Source: JAAFHI01 sp039793685 (lineage in GTDB: Bacteria; Acidobacteriota; Blastocatellia; Chloracidobacteriales; Chloracidobacteriaceae). Taken from it: 64,000 nucleotides of DNA. The position numbers and the translations under genes are program-made. The DNA is taken from positions 1 through 64,000 of the forward strand of contig JBDRAL010000083.1 of NCBI GenBank assembly GCA_039793685.1. Reading direction: 5' to 3'. The notes below the pieces were generated by a model. It was not told the origin of the DNA. It searched no databases and saw nothing but the letters and a program-made list of their open reading frames with translations. Numbering within the stretch: the first letter of the stretch is position 1; the number at the start of each line of letters is the position of its first letter. This document shows, in pieces, positions 45,100-55,103 of this stretch.

Positions 45100-45907
45100 C
45101 GGAGGGCCTCTCCACGGAACATAAAAGGTGGGGCAACCGCGGAGGCCATCGGACCGGACGGCAACGGCCAAGGACGGGCATTCCTCCCGCAACAAAGCCT
45201 CCTGTTCGATAAGTCGGTTTTGCGGGGAAAAAGCCCTCACGGAAATTCAAAAAAGACACGCCAGGCAGGTATTGGGGCCGGAAGAAATTGAAATCAGGTC
45301 GTTTGCGGCTGTACCGCCTTCGGGAAGGCAGAGCCTTTCTCCACATCAGTGGCGTTACCGGCGCAAACGTCTCGCCGACTCCGGAACCGGAATGTTTTCG
45401 ACCTACAACCGTTTCGGCAGCGCCAAAAACGAAGGCGACCGGGGTCGGTCGCCGTTGGGCTGGTTGAGCAAATGTAAAGCCGGTACGGCGGCGTCAGCGA
45501 TTCGCCCGATGAGGTTCGAGCGTCCGGTTCAGGCCGACCCAGACGTCGTTCATGATCACCTTCCACCGCCCCCGGAAATCAGACCTCAAAGCCGGAAGAA
45601 CACCCTCATTGTCCAGTCTTTTGAAAAATCCTGACGCGAGAAAACTCAAACGTAATAAATTCGAATTTTCAGCGTACCAGTCCAAAAGTTCATCACGTCT
45701 TCCCTGAAAAGAGGGCGAATGGGAGCAGGCGGTCCGGACAACGGTCCGGCTGCTCGGCGGGGCCACCATCCCTTTCAAATCCGGGGTCGGGCTTCGTTCG
45801 TGGTCGGTACCCATGCTGTGTCCCGCTGCTGTCCGTCGAAGCATCCGAACTCACCCTGATCCTTAACGTGAAGCGCGTCGCCGCCAATACTGAAAGGGAG
45901 TCTCTTT
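45100..45907. other. 808-bp intergenic region, nothing recognised
   Basis: This separates two divergent genes and must contain both promoters. Short open frames are present on both strands but none has a convincing start site or protein character. No repeat family of the window occurs here. Confidence 0.5.
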
Positions 45908-47512
45908 ATGTCAGACATCGTCCATCTCAAAACGCCAGGAGTTTATGCCACGGAAGTCGATGCCTTTCCGCCCTCGGTCGTCGGCGTCCAGACCGCCGTC
46001 CCGGCTTTCATCGGGTACACCGAAAAGGCTGAATCCGGCGGTAAATCCATTTATTTCGAGCCTGTCCAAATCACATCCCTGGCCGAATTCGAGACCATTT
46101 TCGGCAAAGGTTTCAAATCGACGTTCGAACTTGCCGTGCTCGACGGGACCCCGGCCCCAGGCGCCTATGATTTTGAGGTCGCCGGCAAATTTTTCACCAT
46201 CACCCAAACGGCCCCGTCGAGCTTCAATCTCTACAACAGTCTTCGGCTGTTCTACCTGAACGGAGGGGGCACCTGTTTCATCGTCTCGGTCGGCGACTAT
46301 ACAAATCAGGGGGCGACTCCGGGCGGGGTGGGGGTTGAACTGGCCAAACTCGAAAACGGCCTGACCGCCATCCGCGAGGTGGTCGGACCGACCATGCTGG
46401 TCATTCCGGACGCCATGCTGCTACCCGACAACGACAGTTTTTCAACGCTGGCCAGACAGATGCTCCAGCAGTGCGGTACCCTTCAGGACCGGGTGGCGAT
46501 TTTCGACGTGTACGGGACCCAGAGACTCGATCAGACCAGCACGACCTTCCAGAAGGACCTCGATGAATTGACAGTCCAGTTCCGCGCCGACGTAGGCGAT
46601 GAGAACCTGAGTTACGGGGCGGCCTACTTCCCGTTTCTGAATACGACCGTCGTCCAGCCGAGCGAGATCAATTACACAAACTTCAACATCGGGACCAAGG
46701 TGAATCCCAACCACGAGCAGGTGACGCTCCTCCAGGACCAGGTCTACCGGGCACAGGCCCGCCAGTTGTATTCCGGGAGACGGCTCACTCAGGTGGAGGA
46801 GTATATCGACGCGATTGATCCGACCGTCACCGACCCCAGCGACACGGTCGCGGTCAGGAATCTGAACCTGAGCCTGAGCACCGCGCTGCCGATCGTTCAG
46901 GAGACAAGCAATATCATCGCCGGGAAGATCAACGTGCTGCCGCCGAGCGGGGCGGTCGCGGGTATTTACACTTCCAACGACCGGACGATCGGGGTGTGGA
47001 ACGCTCCGGCCAATGTCGCCTTGAACTCGGTGATCAGTCCCACCATTCCGCTTACCGACAGCCAGCAGGGCGACCTCAACGTTCCGATCGACGGGAAGGC
47101 GATTGATGCCATCCGCTCTTTCGTCGGGCGCGGAACGAACATCTGGGGCGCACGCACCCTCGACGGCAACAGCAACGACTACCGCTACATTCAGGTTCGC
47201 CGCACCCTCATCTATCTCGAACAGTCGATCAAGGCCGCGCTCAACCAGTTCGTGTTCGCCGCCAACGACGGCAACACCTGGGTAACAGTGGTTTCGACGG
47301 TTTCCAGTTTTCTTCAGGGGTTCTGGGCGCAGGGCGGCCTGATGAGCGCCACCGCCTCGGAAGCGTTTTCGGTCCAATGCGGTCTCGGAAGCACAATGAC
47401 GCCGGAGGATATTCTGCAAGGTTACATGATCGTCCAGGTCACGCTTCAAATGATCCGCCCCGCCGAATTCATCAAACTGACCTTCAAGCAGAAGATGGAA
47501 GGTCTCGGCTGA
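45908..47512 (+). CDS. Contractile-injection / phage tail sheath protein
   Basis: The 534-residue protein opens LKTPGVYATEVDAFPPSVVGVQTAVPAFIGYT, the N-terminal extension typical of sheath subunits of R-type pyocin, Afp/PVC and related extracellular contractile systems. It ends with the conserved sheath core (VRRTLIYLEQSIKAAL, QGGLMSATASEAFSV and the terminal strand PAEFIKLTFKQKM). Sheath subunits polymerise around an inner tube and contract. AAGGGAG precedes the ATG. No tube, baseplate, spike or ATPase gene adjoins it, so it is isolated here. Confidence 0.88.
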   Translation: MSDIVHLKTPGVYATEVDAFPPSVVGVQTAVPAFIGYTEKAESGGKSIYFEPVQITSLAEFETIFGKGFKSTFELAVLDGTPAPGAYDFEVAGKFFTITQTAPSSFNLYNSLRLFYLNGGGTCFIVSVGDYTNQGATPGGVGVELAKLENGLTAIREVVGPTMLVIPDAMLLPDNDSFSTLARQMLQQCGTLQDRVAIFDVYGTQRLDQTSTTFQKDLDELTVQFRADVGDENLSYGAAYFPFLNTTVVQPSEINYTNFNIGTKVNPNHEQVTLLQDQVYRAQARQLYSGRRLTQVEEYIDAIDPTVTDPSDTVAVRNLNLSLSTALPIVQETSNIIAGKINVLPPSGAVAGIYTSNDRTIGVWNAPANVALNSVISPTIPLTDSQQGDLNVPIDGKAIDAIRSFVGRGTNIWGARTLDGNSNDYRYIQVRRTLIYLEQSIKAALNQFVFAANDGNTWVTVVSTVSSFLQGFWAQGGLMSATASEAFSVQCGLGSTMTPEDILQGYMIVQVTLQMIRPAEFIKLTFKQKMEGLG

Positions 47513-47830
47513 CGTCCGCGCCACGGCGTAGCGGAGCAACCCAATTTCGGCAGGCCAGTCCAAAATCGGGCAAAAGGAACGGACGGCAACCGGTGGTGTT
47601 CTGGCGACCGCCCCCGCATCCTTGCGGTTCGTGTCGATACAGTTGAAGCGGTTCTACCGCTCCATCTATGGGTTTTTGAGGATTTCCGAGGTGAATGTCG
47701 TCCGGAACGATGAAAATCCATAGCTTTCACTTCTGGTCTCGTCGTGGAAGCTATTTCATATCCCTTTCCGTTATTTACATTTCAGTTGGGTGAATTTAAA
47801 TTCAAGAACGATACCGAATGGAACACCCGC
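47513..47830. other. 318-bp intergenic region, nothing recognised
   Basis: The stretch between the sheath gene and the next plus-strand gene has no clear terminator or repeat. The last 80 bp are A/T-rich and may contain the promoter of the next gene. Confidence 0.4.
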
Positions 47831-48595
47831 ATGCCCGCTCGCCGCCGAACCCGTCGCCCCCACCCGCTCGCCACTCCGGCGGGCGTCCGTGCCCTGCTCG
47901 CCGAACTCCGCGTTGTCTGCCCTGCCCCGCTGCCGAAATCCGAAGCCGACCTCATCCGGATGATCGAATCGGCGCGCAACGTCGAGCGCCGCCCCGACGC
48001 CGACCCCGGACGCGGACGCCCCCGCCGCTGGTCCCGCGACGACGTTGTCACTCTGCGCACTTCCCTGCTCGACCTGCTCGCGCGTCAGCCCGGCGGCCCC
48101 GTCACCCTCGCCAACTTCGTCGGTCAATACCTGCGAATTTTACGTTATCCGACGGACATCACATCGGCCCTCGAAAAAGGCCGCGTGACCGTCCAGGAAG
48201 CCGCCCTCCTCGCCCGCCTCACCCCCGAAAAGCTCGACCTCCCGCCCGTCGAGGCCAAAACCTTCCGGGAAGACCTGCTGAAAGCCCACGACCGGCTCGC
48301 CGCCCCGCGAAGCGCCCTCCGGAAACGGGTTCAGGCCGCGCTCGGCGAATTCCGGCCCGATACAACCGCCGAGGTTTCAAAGCGGGATGCAGGCTCGAAA
48401 GCCGACGCCGTGCTGGCCGAAAACCCGTACGACGCGCGCCATCTGTTCTTCGAAGGTATCGAACGCCTGATTTCCGCCCTCCAGACCATCGAACCCGCCG
48501 ACCTCGACCGCCGCTCGCTCGACGCCTTCCTTGTCCAACTCGACCGGACGCTCAACCAGATCGCCAAAATCCGGAAAAACAAAGGCAAAAAATAA
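47831..48595 (+). CDS. Hypothetical protein with ParB/KorB-like segment
   Basis: The 254-residue protein is Arg-rich at the N-terminus (MPARRRTRRPHP). The middle part (NFVGQYLRILRYPTDITSALEKGRVTVQEAALLARL) resembles the helix-turn-helix of ParB-type DNA-binding proteins, where a similar ALxxGxIT..xAxxLARL phrase is common. The rest is helical with no recognised catalytic motif. The C-terminus is basic (KIRKNKGKK). The start is uncertain: the ATG at 47831 lacks a Shine-Dalgarno and an upstream in-frame GTG exists at 47744. No ParA partner is nearby. Confidence 0.6.
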   Translation: MPARRRTRRPHPLATPAGVRALLAELRVVCPAPLPKSEADLIRMIESARNVERRPDADPGRGRPRRWSRDDVVTLRTSLLDLLARQPGGPVTLANFVGQYLRILRYPTDITSALEKGRVTVQEAALLARLTPEKLDLPPVEAKTFREDLLKAHDRLAAPRSALRKRVQAALGEFRPDTTAEVSKRDAGSKADAVLAENPYDARHLFFEGIERLISALQTIEPADLDRRSLDAFLVQLDRTLNQIAKIRKNKGKK

Positions 48596-48623
48596 CGTGG
48601 GCCGCCCGAAACGGACGACCCAC
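48583..48623. terminator. Hairpin between convergent genes
   Basis: The stem CGTGGGCCG/CGACCCACG-type pairing encloses a CCCGAAACGG core. On the minus strand it is followed by TTATTTTTTG. It lies between the ParB-like gene (plus) and the TonB receptor end (minus) and probably serves both. Confidence 0.6.
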
Positions 48624-48649
48624 GCAAAGACCGGCAATGCCGATACGGG

Positions 48650-51600
48650 TTAAAACGTGAACTTCAACGCCATCTGAATCTTGCGTGAACTGCTCACCAC
48701 TCCGTCCCGAATTCGCCCGAAGATCGTACTCGTGATGGTCGCGGTGGGAATGTTGAACGACGGCGTATTGGTCAGGTTCTGCATTTCCAGACGGTACTGG
48801 ATATCCATGCTTTCCCGGATGCGAACCGACTTCGCAACCGTCAGGTCCATCTGGAACTGCGACGGACCGTAAAAGTAGTTCCGCCCCGTGTTGCCGAGCG
48901 AACCCGCCGCCGGAATCGAGAACCGGGCGCGTTCATCGGCGGTGAAGTAGAAGTTCGTTCCGGATTCCTGACGGACTTCCCCCAACGACCGCGAACAGCC
49001 GTTGCAATCGGCGAAGGACTGAACCGCGTTGCTGAGGGTGTTCGAGCCGGAATAAACCGTGAAGGGGCGCCCCGAATACACCCGAACGATTCCGGCCATC
49101 ATCCACCCGCCGATGATCCGGTCCACCACCGGGTTGAGATTGTTGGCGTATTGACGGCCACGTCCGAAGGGCAACTCGTAGAGGAATGTCCCCTGCAAGG
49201 TGTGCCGACGGTCAAAATCCGACGGAGCGTAGTTGAGCCGGCGATTGCGAAGGTCAAACGGCGTGCTCGACGCCGACTGGGCATTTCCGGAGTTCGCGAC
49301 CGCGAACGTCGGGTCGAACGAGCGGGTGTCGAGCGATTTCGCGTAGGTGTAGCTCGCCTGGAAGCTGAAACCGTTGCGATAGCCGCGCGACAACTGAATT
49401 TGCCCGGCGTGGTAGGTCGAGATGTCGTTCGAGTCGATGACGAACGCCCCGCTCGTGAACTGCGGAAAGCGGAAAAAGAGAAACGGCGAAAAACCGCCCA
49501 GACTGAGCAGCGTCTGCCCGCTCTGGACGCGCGTCCCGATGGCCGTCGCCACCGAGGCCACCGAATTGGTCGAAAGCTGCGAGGCGAAGAGGCTCCGCGC
49601 CAGCGCCGAGCCGCTCTGTCCGGTCCCGCGCCGTGAATCGTTGAGCAGCAGCGCGTTCATCAGCGGGCTTTCTCCGCCGCCCTTCACGGTGTTGAACGCC
49701 TGCACGAAGTTTTCATTGAATCCCGGAACGGTCGAGAAAATGTCCGCCTGATTGGCATTGTAACCGCCGAGCAGGCCGACGCCGCGCCGTCCGATGTAGT
49801 TCGCTTCCAGCACCATTCCCTTCCAGAGTTCGCGCTGGATGCTCAACGACCACATATTCGTCTTGGGTGTCCGGTAGTTCCGGTCAAACACCGTGATGCT
49901 GCCCGTTCCGAATGCCGCCGGCTGGTTCGCGCCATCCGGCGTGACGCCCGCCGGCGGAGCCAGCGTCGGAAGGTTCGGCACGCGCCCGCCGGCGCCGCCG
50001 AAGGCCACGTTGGAAACCCCGACCGTCGTGCCCGGAATGTTCGGCAGAATGAACGACGAGGTCACGAAGGTATTCAGCCGGTCGTAAGCGAGCCGGTAAT
50101 TCGCCCGAATCGCGGTTTTGCCGTCCCTGAACGGATCCCACGCGAAACCGACCGTCGGGGCGAAGTTGTTCAAATCATCCGAAAAGGGCTGTCCCTGAAA
50201 CCATGCGACCGTGTTCGACGGGGCCGAATCGAGCGTAATCGGCTGGTTCGGCACGCGAAGTTTGCCGTTGCGCGCGCCGGGCGCGGGGCGACCTTCCCAG
50301 CGCAGCCCGTAATCGAAGGTCAGATTCTGGCGGAATCGCCAGGTGTCCTGAATGTAGAGGTCGTATTCCGGATACCGGGCATCCACGCTGAACAGCGTTC
50401 CCGGAGCGCCGTACTGCGTGCCGTTGATGGCCACGAACGACTGCGTGATCTGTCCGACCCGCCCGAGCAGGTTGTTGATCGTCCGTTGCAGGCGTGGAAG
50501 ATCCGCCGCCGCGTTGATGCCGTTTGCGCCGGTCGCGGGAAGATTGAACTGCGTCACGCCGACCGCGTTGATCGAGGTGCTGAAATCCACCGCCGGCTGG
50601 GTGTTGAAACCACCGACCGAAGTCCGGCGGTCGATGTGCCGCCCGAAACGAAGGTTCATCCCCATTTTGTAGGTATGGCTGCCGTGAATGTAGGTGAAGT
50701 TGTCCACCACCTGAATCGTCGTCAGGGCACGGCGGTTCTGGACCGGCGCGGCGTTCGACAGCGGATTGGTAATGTCGGCGAGGACAAAGGGCGGGTTGGT
50801 GTTGAAGTTCGGATCGGGATTGTCAAAGCTGAAGGTGAAGCGGTTCAGACCGACCACGAATTCATTGGTCATCGTCGGGGAGAAATTCCACCGGTGATTG
50901 AACGCCATGTTGCGCGGCGAACGCTTGGTGTCCACCAGCCGGGGCGTTCCCGGAAAGGCCGACGCGCCAGCATTGGCGAAGTCGCCTTCCGAGTCCTGCC
51001 GCCCGAACGAAACGCGGCCATAAACCGATTGCCGGTCACTGATGACGTAGTCCACCTTGAACGTGTAATCCTCCTGCTTTTCCTTCTGGGAAGCGTTGAA
51101 GAGATACCCGGCGGTGTTCAACCCGTCACCCTGCGAGAAATCGTTCGGAAGCGGCGTCTGACCGATGACCGCGCGGGTGGACGGGTCGAGTCCGATGCCC
51201 TGCGGGTCGTTGGCGACAATGTTGTACGTCCCGATGGTCACGCCCGCGACCGGATTTCCGTTGATGTCCACCGAGGCGTTGGCCGCGCCGAACGGCGCGT
51301 TCGCCCGACCGACCGTGTAGCGGAAAATTCCCTGCCGCGCCTGACTGGTATAGACGATGCGCGACACTGGCCGGGTTTCAAGCGCCCGCAGCGCCTGGAA
51401 GTTCGCGAAGAAAAAGAGTTTGTTCTTGAGAATCGGTCCGCCGAAGCTGCCGCCCGGAATGTGCTGGACGAACTGCCGCTTGGGCGCGCCGGTCGGCGAG
51501 GTGGCCGTCGGAAAGTTGTTTTCGTACTCGCGCGCCTGAAACCGGGGCGTCTGGTAGAAGTAAAACGCCGTCCCGTGAAATTCGTTGGTCCCGGATTTGG

Positions 51601-52333
51601 TCACGAGGTTGACCTGCGCGCCGCTGCTGCGGCCGTTTTCGGCGGTCGGATTGCTCGTGATGGTCCGGAACTCGGCCAGCCCGTCGGGATTGATGCGCGT
51701 CGGAGAGAGGTTCGAACCACCCGCGCTCGTTTCGTTGCTGTCGATACCGTCAATGGTGAAGTTGAAGGCCCGGTCGCGGGCGCCGTTGACGTGAATGCCG
51801 CCGCCGGTGTTCGAACCAGACACCACACCCGGCTGGAACAGGATGAAATCAATCGGGTTGCGGCCACGGGTGCCGACAATGGGCAGCGCCACGATGGACT
51901 TCTTGTCCACCAGATTTCCGATGTTGCCCGACTCGCCTTGTTGAATCTTCGAAACGGTGTCGGTGACCTCGACCACGTCGGTACCGCCGCCGACCTGAAG
52001 GGATGCGTCAATGGTGGCGGTTCGGCCGATGGAAACCTGGTTTTCTTTCGAAAGGAACGGCGCGAAATTCGGCGCATCGACGCGTACCGAATAGACGCCA
52101 ACCTGAACGGAATCGAAAACGTACGTCCCCGATTCACTCGTCTGGGTTTCGAAGGAAACGCCGGTTCCTTCATTGATGAGGGTGACTTTGGCTCCGGCGA
52201 TGGCGGCGCCGGACTGGTCGCGGACAGTCCCCGCGACCCGCGTGGTCGTCCCTTGTGCGAAGACGGAGATGGAAAACGTCGCCAGCAGCATCACGAATGT
52301 GGCGGCCAGGCGTTTCCAGAAGGTGAAGTTCAT
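48650..52333 (-). CDS. TonB-dependent outer-membrane receptor, Oar-like
   Basis: The 1,227-residue protein has a signal peptide to about SVFAQ. The carboxypeptidase-regulatory-like domain follows (RVAGTVRDQSGAAIAGAKVTLIN). The plug (VVEVTDTVSKIQQGESGNIGNLVDKKSI, GGIHVNGARDRAFNFTIDGID) and barrel end in MALKFTF with terminal Phe. AAGGAGA lies 7 nt before the ATG. It is the same architecture as the 27407 receptor but clearly divergent in sequence. Acidobacteria carry many such receptors and their ligands are mostly unknown. No dedicated transporter or enzyme adjoins it. Confidence 0.88.
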   Translation of the reverse strand: MNFTFWKRLAATFVMLLATFSISVFAQGTTTRVAGTVRDQSGAAIAGAKVTLINEGTGVSFETQTSESGTYVFDSVQVGVYSVRVDAPNFAPFLSKENQVSIGRTATIDASLQVGGGTDVVEVTDTVSKIQQGESGNIGNLVDKKSIVALPIVGTRGRNPIDFILFQPGVVSGSNTGGGIHVNGARDRAFNFTIDGIDSNETSAGGSNLSPTRINPDGLAEFRTITSNPTAENGRSSGAQVNLVTKSGTNEFHGTAFYFYQTPRFQAREYENNFPTATSPTGAPKRQFVQHIPGGSFGGPILKNKLFFFANFQALRALETRPVSRIVYTSQARQGIFRYTVGRANAPFGAANASVDINGNPVAGVTIGTYNIVANDPQGIGLDPSTRAVIGQTPLPNDFSQGDGLNTAGYLFNASQKEKQEDYTFKVDYVISDRQSVYGRVSFGRQDSEGDFANAGASAFPGTPRLVDTKRSPRNMAFNHRWNFSPTMTNEFVVGLNRFTFSFDNPDPNFNTNPPFVLADITNPLSNAAPVQNRRALTTIQVVDNFTYIHGSHTYKMGMNLRFGRHIDRRTSVGGFNTQPAVDFSTSINAVGVTQFNLPATGANGINAAADLPRLQRTINNLLGRVGQITQSFVAINGTQYGAPGTLFSVDARYPEYDLYIQDTWRFRQNLTFDYGLRWEGRPAPGARNGKLRVPNQPITLDSAPSNTVAWFQGQPFSDDLNNFAPTVGFAWDPFRDGKTAIRANYRLAYDRLNTFVTSSFILPNIPGTTVGVSNVAFGGAGGRVPNLPTLAPPAGVTPDGANQPAAFGTGSITVFDRNYRTPKTNMWSLSIQRELWKGMVLEANYIGRRGVGLLGGYNANQADIFSTVPGFNENFVQAFNTVKGGGESPLMNALLLNDSRRGTGQSGSALARSLFASQLSTNSVASVATAIGTRVQSGQTLLSLGGFSPFLFFRFPQFTSGAFVIDSNDISTYHAGQIQLSRGYRNGFSFQASYTYAKSLDTRSFDPTFAVANSGNAQSASSTPFDLRNRRLNYAPSDFDRRHTLQGTFLYELPFGRGRQYANNLNPVVDRIIGGWMMAGIVRVYSGRPFTVYSGSNTLSNAVQSFADCNGCSRSLGEVRQESGTNFYFTADERARFSIPAAGSLGNTGRNYFYGPSQFQMDLTVAKSVRIRESMDIQYRLEMQNLTNTPSFNIPTATITSTIFGRIRDGVVSSSRKIQMALKFTF

Positions 52334-52495
52334 ACGTCAGTCTCCTTGATGACAGAAAAGAGTGAGCCGTCACCCCCTGTCAGAAAGCAATCCGTGACCG
52401 GCTCGGGTTCATTTATCGGTTTTGTTTTTGTTTCGTTCCTGGTGAGAACTTACTCAGATTTGAGTCCGGAGGTCTAGTCGTTCAGGGGAAAAACG

Positions 52496-52528
52496 CAAAA
52501 ACCGGCGGCCACCCAAGTGACCGCCGGT
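52496..52528 (-). terminator. Terminator of hemH
   Basis: On the minus strand the stem ACCGGCGGTCAC/GTGGCCGCCGGT (one G-U) has a TTGG loop and is followed by TTTTGCG. It lies 26 bp after the hemH stop. Confidence 0.85.
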
Positions 52529-52553
52529 TTCCGTTTCCGGAACTGAAAGTGGC

Positions 52554-53609
52554 CTATCCCGCCGCGCCGCGCCGCGCCGCCCCGGATTGTTTGGCGACCT
52601 TTTCACGAACCAGCGACGCCAGCCCGCGGATGAACGCCCGGTGGCAGTTGAGCGCCGGTACGCGCCGGAAATGCGGCAAGCCGACCTCGCGGGCGAGTTC
52701 CTGGTACTGGATGTCGAGTTCGTAGAGCGTTTCGATGTGTTCCGAAACAAAGCTGATCGGAACCGCCAGCACCTGCTTCTTCCCTTCCTCGGCGAACCGC
52801 TTGATCGTGTCCTCGGTCGAGGGTTCGAGCCATTCGACCGGGCCGACCTTGCTCTGGAACGACAGGAAGTGCGGCGATTCGACGCCGAGTTTCCGTTTCA
52901 GTCCGGCCATCACGGCCGCGACCGTTTTCTGATGGTGCTTGAGGTAGGGATCGCCGCGCTTGATGTACTTCGTGGGAATGCTGTGCGCGCTGAACAGAAG
53001 CTGCACCGCTTCCGGGCGCGGATCGGGAAACTTCACGATTTCGGCGGCGATCATGTCCACGAGGGATTCGATGTAGTTCGGCTCTTCCTCGTAGTGCGTG
53101 ATGTAGGTCCGCTTCATCTCGCGCACGCCGCCATGCTCGTTGAGCAATCCGATGAGCTTTTTCGCCGCCGCGCCGGTCGTCGTGACCGAAAAGTGCGGAA
53201 ACAGCGGCAGTACGAGCAGGTGCGTGATCTTGTCCTGAAGAATCTGCTGGAAGGTGCTTTCAATCAGCGGATGCCAGCACACCATCCCGACGTAGACCTT
53301 CGCCCGGACGCCCATTCCGTCCAGTTCCTTTTCGAGCGCCTCGGCCTGCTGCGTCGTGATGCGCCGCTGCGGCGAACCGCCGCCGATGGCCTCGTACAGC
53401 TTGGTGGATTTCTTGTGCCGCGTGGTCGCGATGAGCCAGCCCACCGGTTTCTGAAGAAACTTGTAGGGCAACTGAATGATCGCCGGGTCCGAAAACAGAT
53501 TGAAGAGAAAGGGCTTGACGTCAGCCAGCTTCTCCGGACCGCCAAGATTGAGGAGCAGAACACCGAGACGGGTCTGACCGTGGGGACGTTTGAATGGCGT
53601 CACGCTCAT
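52554..53609 (-). CDS. hemH: Ferrochelatase
   Basis: The protein has about 351 residues from MSVTPFKRPHG. It inserts Fe(II) into protoporphyrin IX, the last classical haem step. Family motifs are present: GVLLLNLGGPEKLADVKPFL at the N-terminus, LLVLPLFPHFSVTTTGAA, LLFSAHSIPTKYIKRGDPY with the catalytic His, and VLAVPISFVSEHIETLYELD. The C-terminus is Ala/Arg-rich with no [2Fe-2S] motif. A longer upstream extension is open but lacks support. It is divergent from selD with about 195 bp between. Confidence 0.93.
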   Translation of the reverse strand: MSVTPFKRPHGQTRLGVLLLNLGGPEKLADVKPFLFNLFSDPAIIQLPYKFLQKPVGWLIATTRHKKSTKLYEAIGGGSPQRRITTQQAEALEKELDGMGVRAKVYVGMVCWHPLIESTFQQILQDKITHLLVLPLFPHFSVTTTGAAAKKLIGLLNEHGGVREMKRTYITHYEEEPNYIESLVDMIAAEIVKFPDPRPEAVQLLFSAHSIPTKYIKRGDPYLKHHQKTVAAVMAGLKRKLGVESPHFLSFQSKVGPVEWLEPSTEDTIKRFAEEGKKQVLAVPISFVSEHIETLYELDIQYQELAREVGLPHFRRVPALNCHRAFIRGLASLVREKVAKQSGAARRGAAG

Positions 53610-53804
53610 GAATGTCGTGTCGGGCGTGGGGGCGACCGAACTCCGCCTTTCGGTTGAAGTAAATTCCGCGAGCAAAGTCGGGCGAGTATATGCGTCGCGG
53701 TTCTTCTTTGAAAGTGTTTTACCGGACATGGTTGGACGGCCGCCGAATTTTTCCTTTATTTTCAACGAGCTTCGCCCAATCCATCCCGTCACCGTTTTAC
53801 CGTC

Positions 53805-54842
53805 ATGGAAATCCGTCTTACAAAACTCGCCAAACGCGCCGGATGCGCCGCCAAGCAGCCGCCCGGCTATCTTCTTCCCCTGCTCGGCAATCTGCCGCCC
53901 GTCACCGACCCGAACGTCCTCATCGGCAGCAACACCGCCGACGACGCCGCGGTGTACAAACTGAGCGCCGACCTCGCGCTCGTCCACACGACCGACTTTT
54001 TCACGCCCATCGTGGACGATCCCTACGATTTCGGCGCCATCGCCGCCACCAACGCCCTCAGCGACGTCTACGCCATGGGCGGCGAACCGCTCAACGCCCT
54101 CAACATCGTCGGCTTTCCCGATCAGTTGCTCGAACCGGAGGTGCTGGCCCGCATCCTTCAGGGCGGCGCGGAAAAGTGCAAGGAAGCCGGCATCGACATC
54201 GTCGGCGGCCATACGATTAAAGCCGAAGAGCCGATTTACGGCCTCGCCGTGACCGGGAAAGTGCATCCCGAGCGGGTGTTCAGCAACGCGGGCGGACGCC
54301 CCGGCGACGTTCTTGTTCTAACCAAGCCCATCGGACTCGGCATCATCACGACCGCCGCCAAAAACGACGCCGACCCGAAAAACGCCATCGCCGAAGCCAT
54401 CAAAATCATGACGACGCTCAACCGCGCCGCCGCCGAGGCCGCCCGCGCCGTCGGCGTCACCGCCGCCACCGACATCACCGGCTTCGGCCTGCTCGGACAC
54501 CTCCGCAACGTCGCGGCGGCGAGCCGATGTACGGCGGAAATCGAGTTTTCGAAGGTTCCGGTGCTGGACGCCGCCCGCGAATACGTCGAATCCGGCGTCG
54601 CCCCCGGCGGAACCCACGCCAACTGGCGGTTTTTGAACGACTGGGCGACCTACGGCGAAAACGTCACCAAGGAACAGCAGCTTTTACTCTGCGACGCCCA
54701 GACTTCCGGCGGCCTGCTGCTCGCCGTCGCGCCCGCAAACGCCGACCGGCTGGTCGAGGAACTGAACCAGAAAGGAACGCCCGCCGCGTCCGTCGTCGGA
54801 AGACTGACGGAAGGCGCGCCGGGCCGGATTCAGGTCGTTTAG
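53805..54842 (+). CDS. selD: Selenide, water dikinase
   Basis: The 345-residue enzyme makes selenophosphate from selenide and ATP for selenocysteine or 2-selenouridine. The N-terminal catalytic loop is RAGCAAKQPPG; the position often occupied by Sec is Cys14, with Lys17 three residues on. Further motifs are NTADDAAVY, HTTDFFTPIVDDPYDFG, ATNALSDVYAMGG, GGHTIKAEEPIYGLAVTG, and TDITGFGLLGH. The C-terminal LLLCDAQTSGGLL is typical. No selA, selB, selC or selU is seen in the window. The formate dehydrogenase at 17367 uses Cys, so it is not evidence for Sec use. Confidence 0.95.
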   Translation: MEIRLTKLAKRAGCAAKQPPGYLLPLLGNLPPVTDPNVLIGSNTADDAAVYKLSADLALVHTTDFFTPIVDDPYDFGAIAATNALSDVYAMGGEPLNALNIVGFPDQLLEPEVLARILQGGAEKCKEAGIDIVGGHTIKAEEPIYGLAVTGKVHPERVFSNAGGRPGDVLVLTKPIGLGIITTAAKNDADPKNAIAEAIKIMTTLNRAAAEAARAVGVTAATDITGFGLLGHLRNVAAASRCTAEIEFSKVPVLDAAREYVESGVAPGGTHANWRFLNDWATYGENVTKEQQLLLCDAQTSGGLLLAVAPANADRLVEELNQKGTPAASVVGRLTEGAPGRIQVV

Positions 54843-54889
54843 GGACTTGGAAAGAAAATATTCCCCCCAAACGAAACCTTTGACCACGT

Positions 54890-55013
54890 TCGCCCTCACC
54901 CCCCGCCCCCCTCTCCAAATGGAGAGGGGGAGTTTCTGCCCTGTTTTTCTCCCCTTCTCCCCTCTCGCTTTAGGAGAGGGGAGAAGGGGCCGGGGGATGA
55001 GGGGTGAGGGCGC
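54890..55013. repeat. G/C-rich palindromic element, copy 2
   Basis: The outer CGCCCTCACC and GGTGAGGGCG are inverted, with internal palindromes CCCCTCTCCAAATGGAGAGGGG and CTCCCCTCTCGCTTTAGGAGAGGGGAG. It matches the family of 6908-7046. It occupies the convergent gap between selD and the barrel protein, where no gene is seen. Confidence 0.8.
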
Positions 55014-55103
55014 GGCGTTACAATGGGAGACTTTTTCTTTCCAAGTCCCTTCGTACTTCGGTCCAGGCGGGTCGAAAAGCCCGCCCGGACGCACATGAAT
55101 AAT

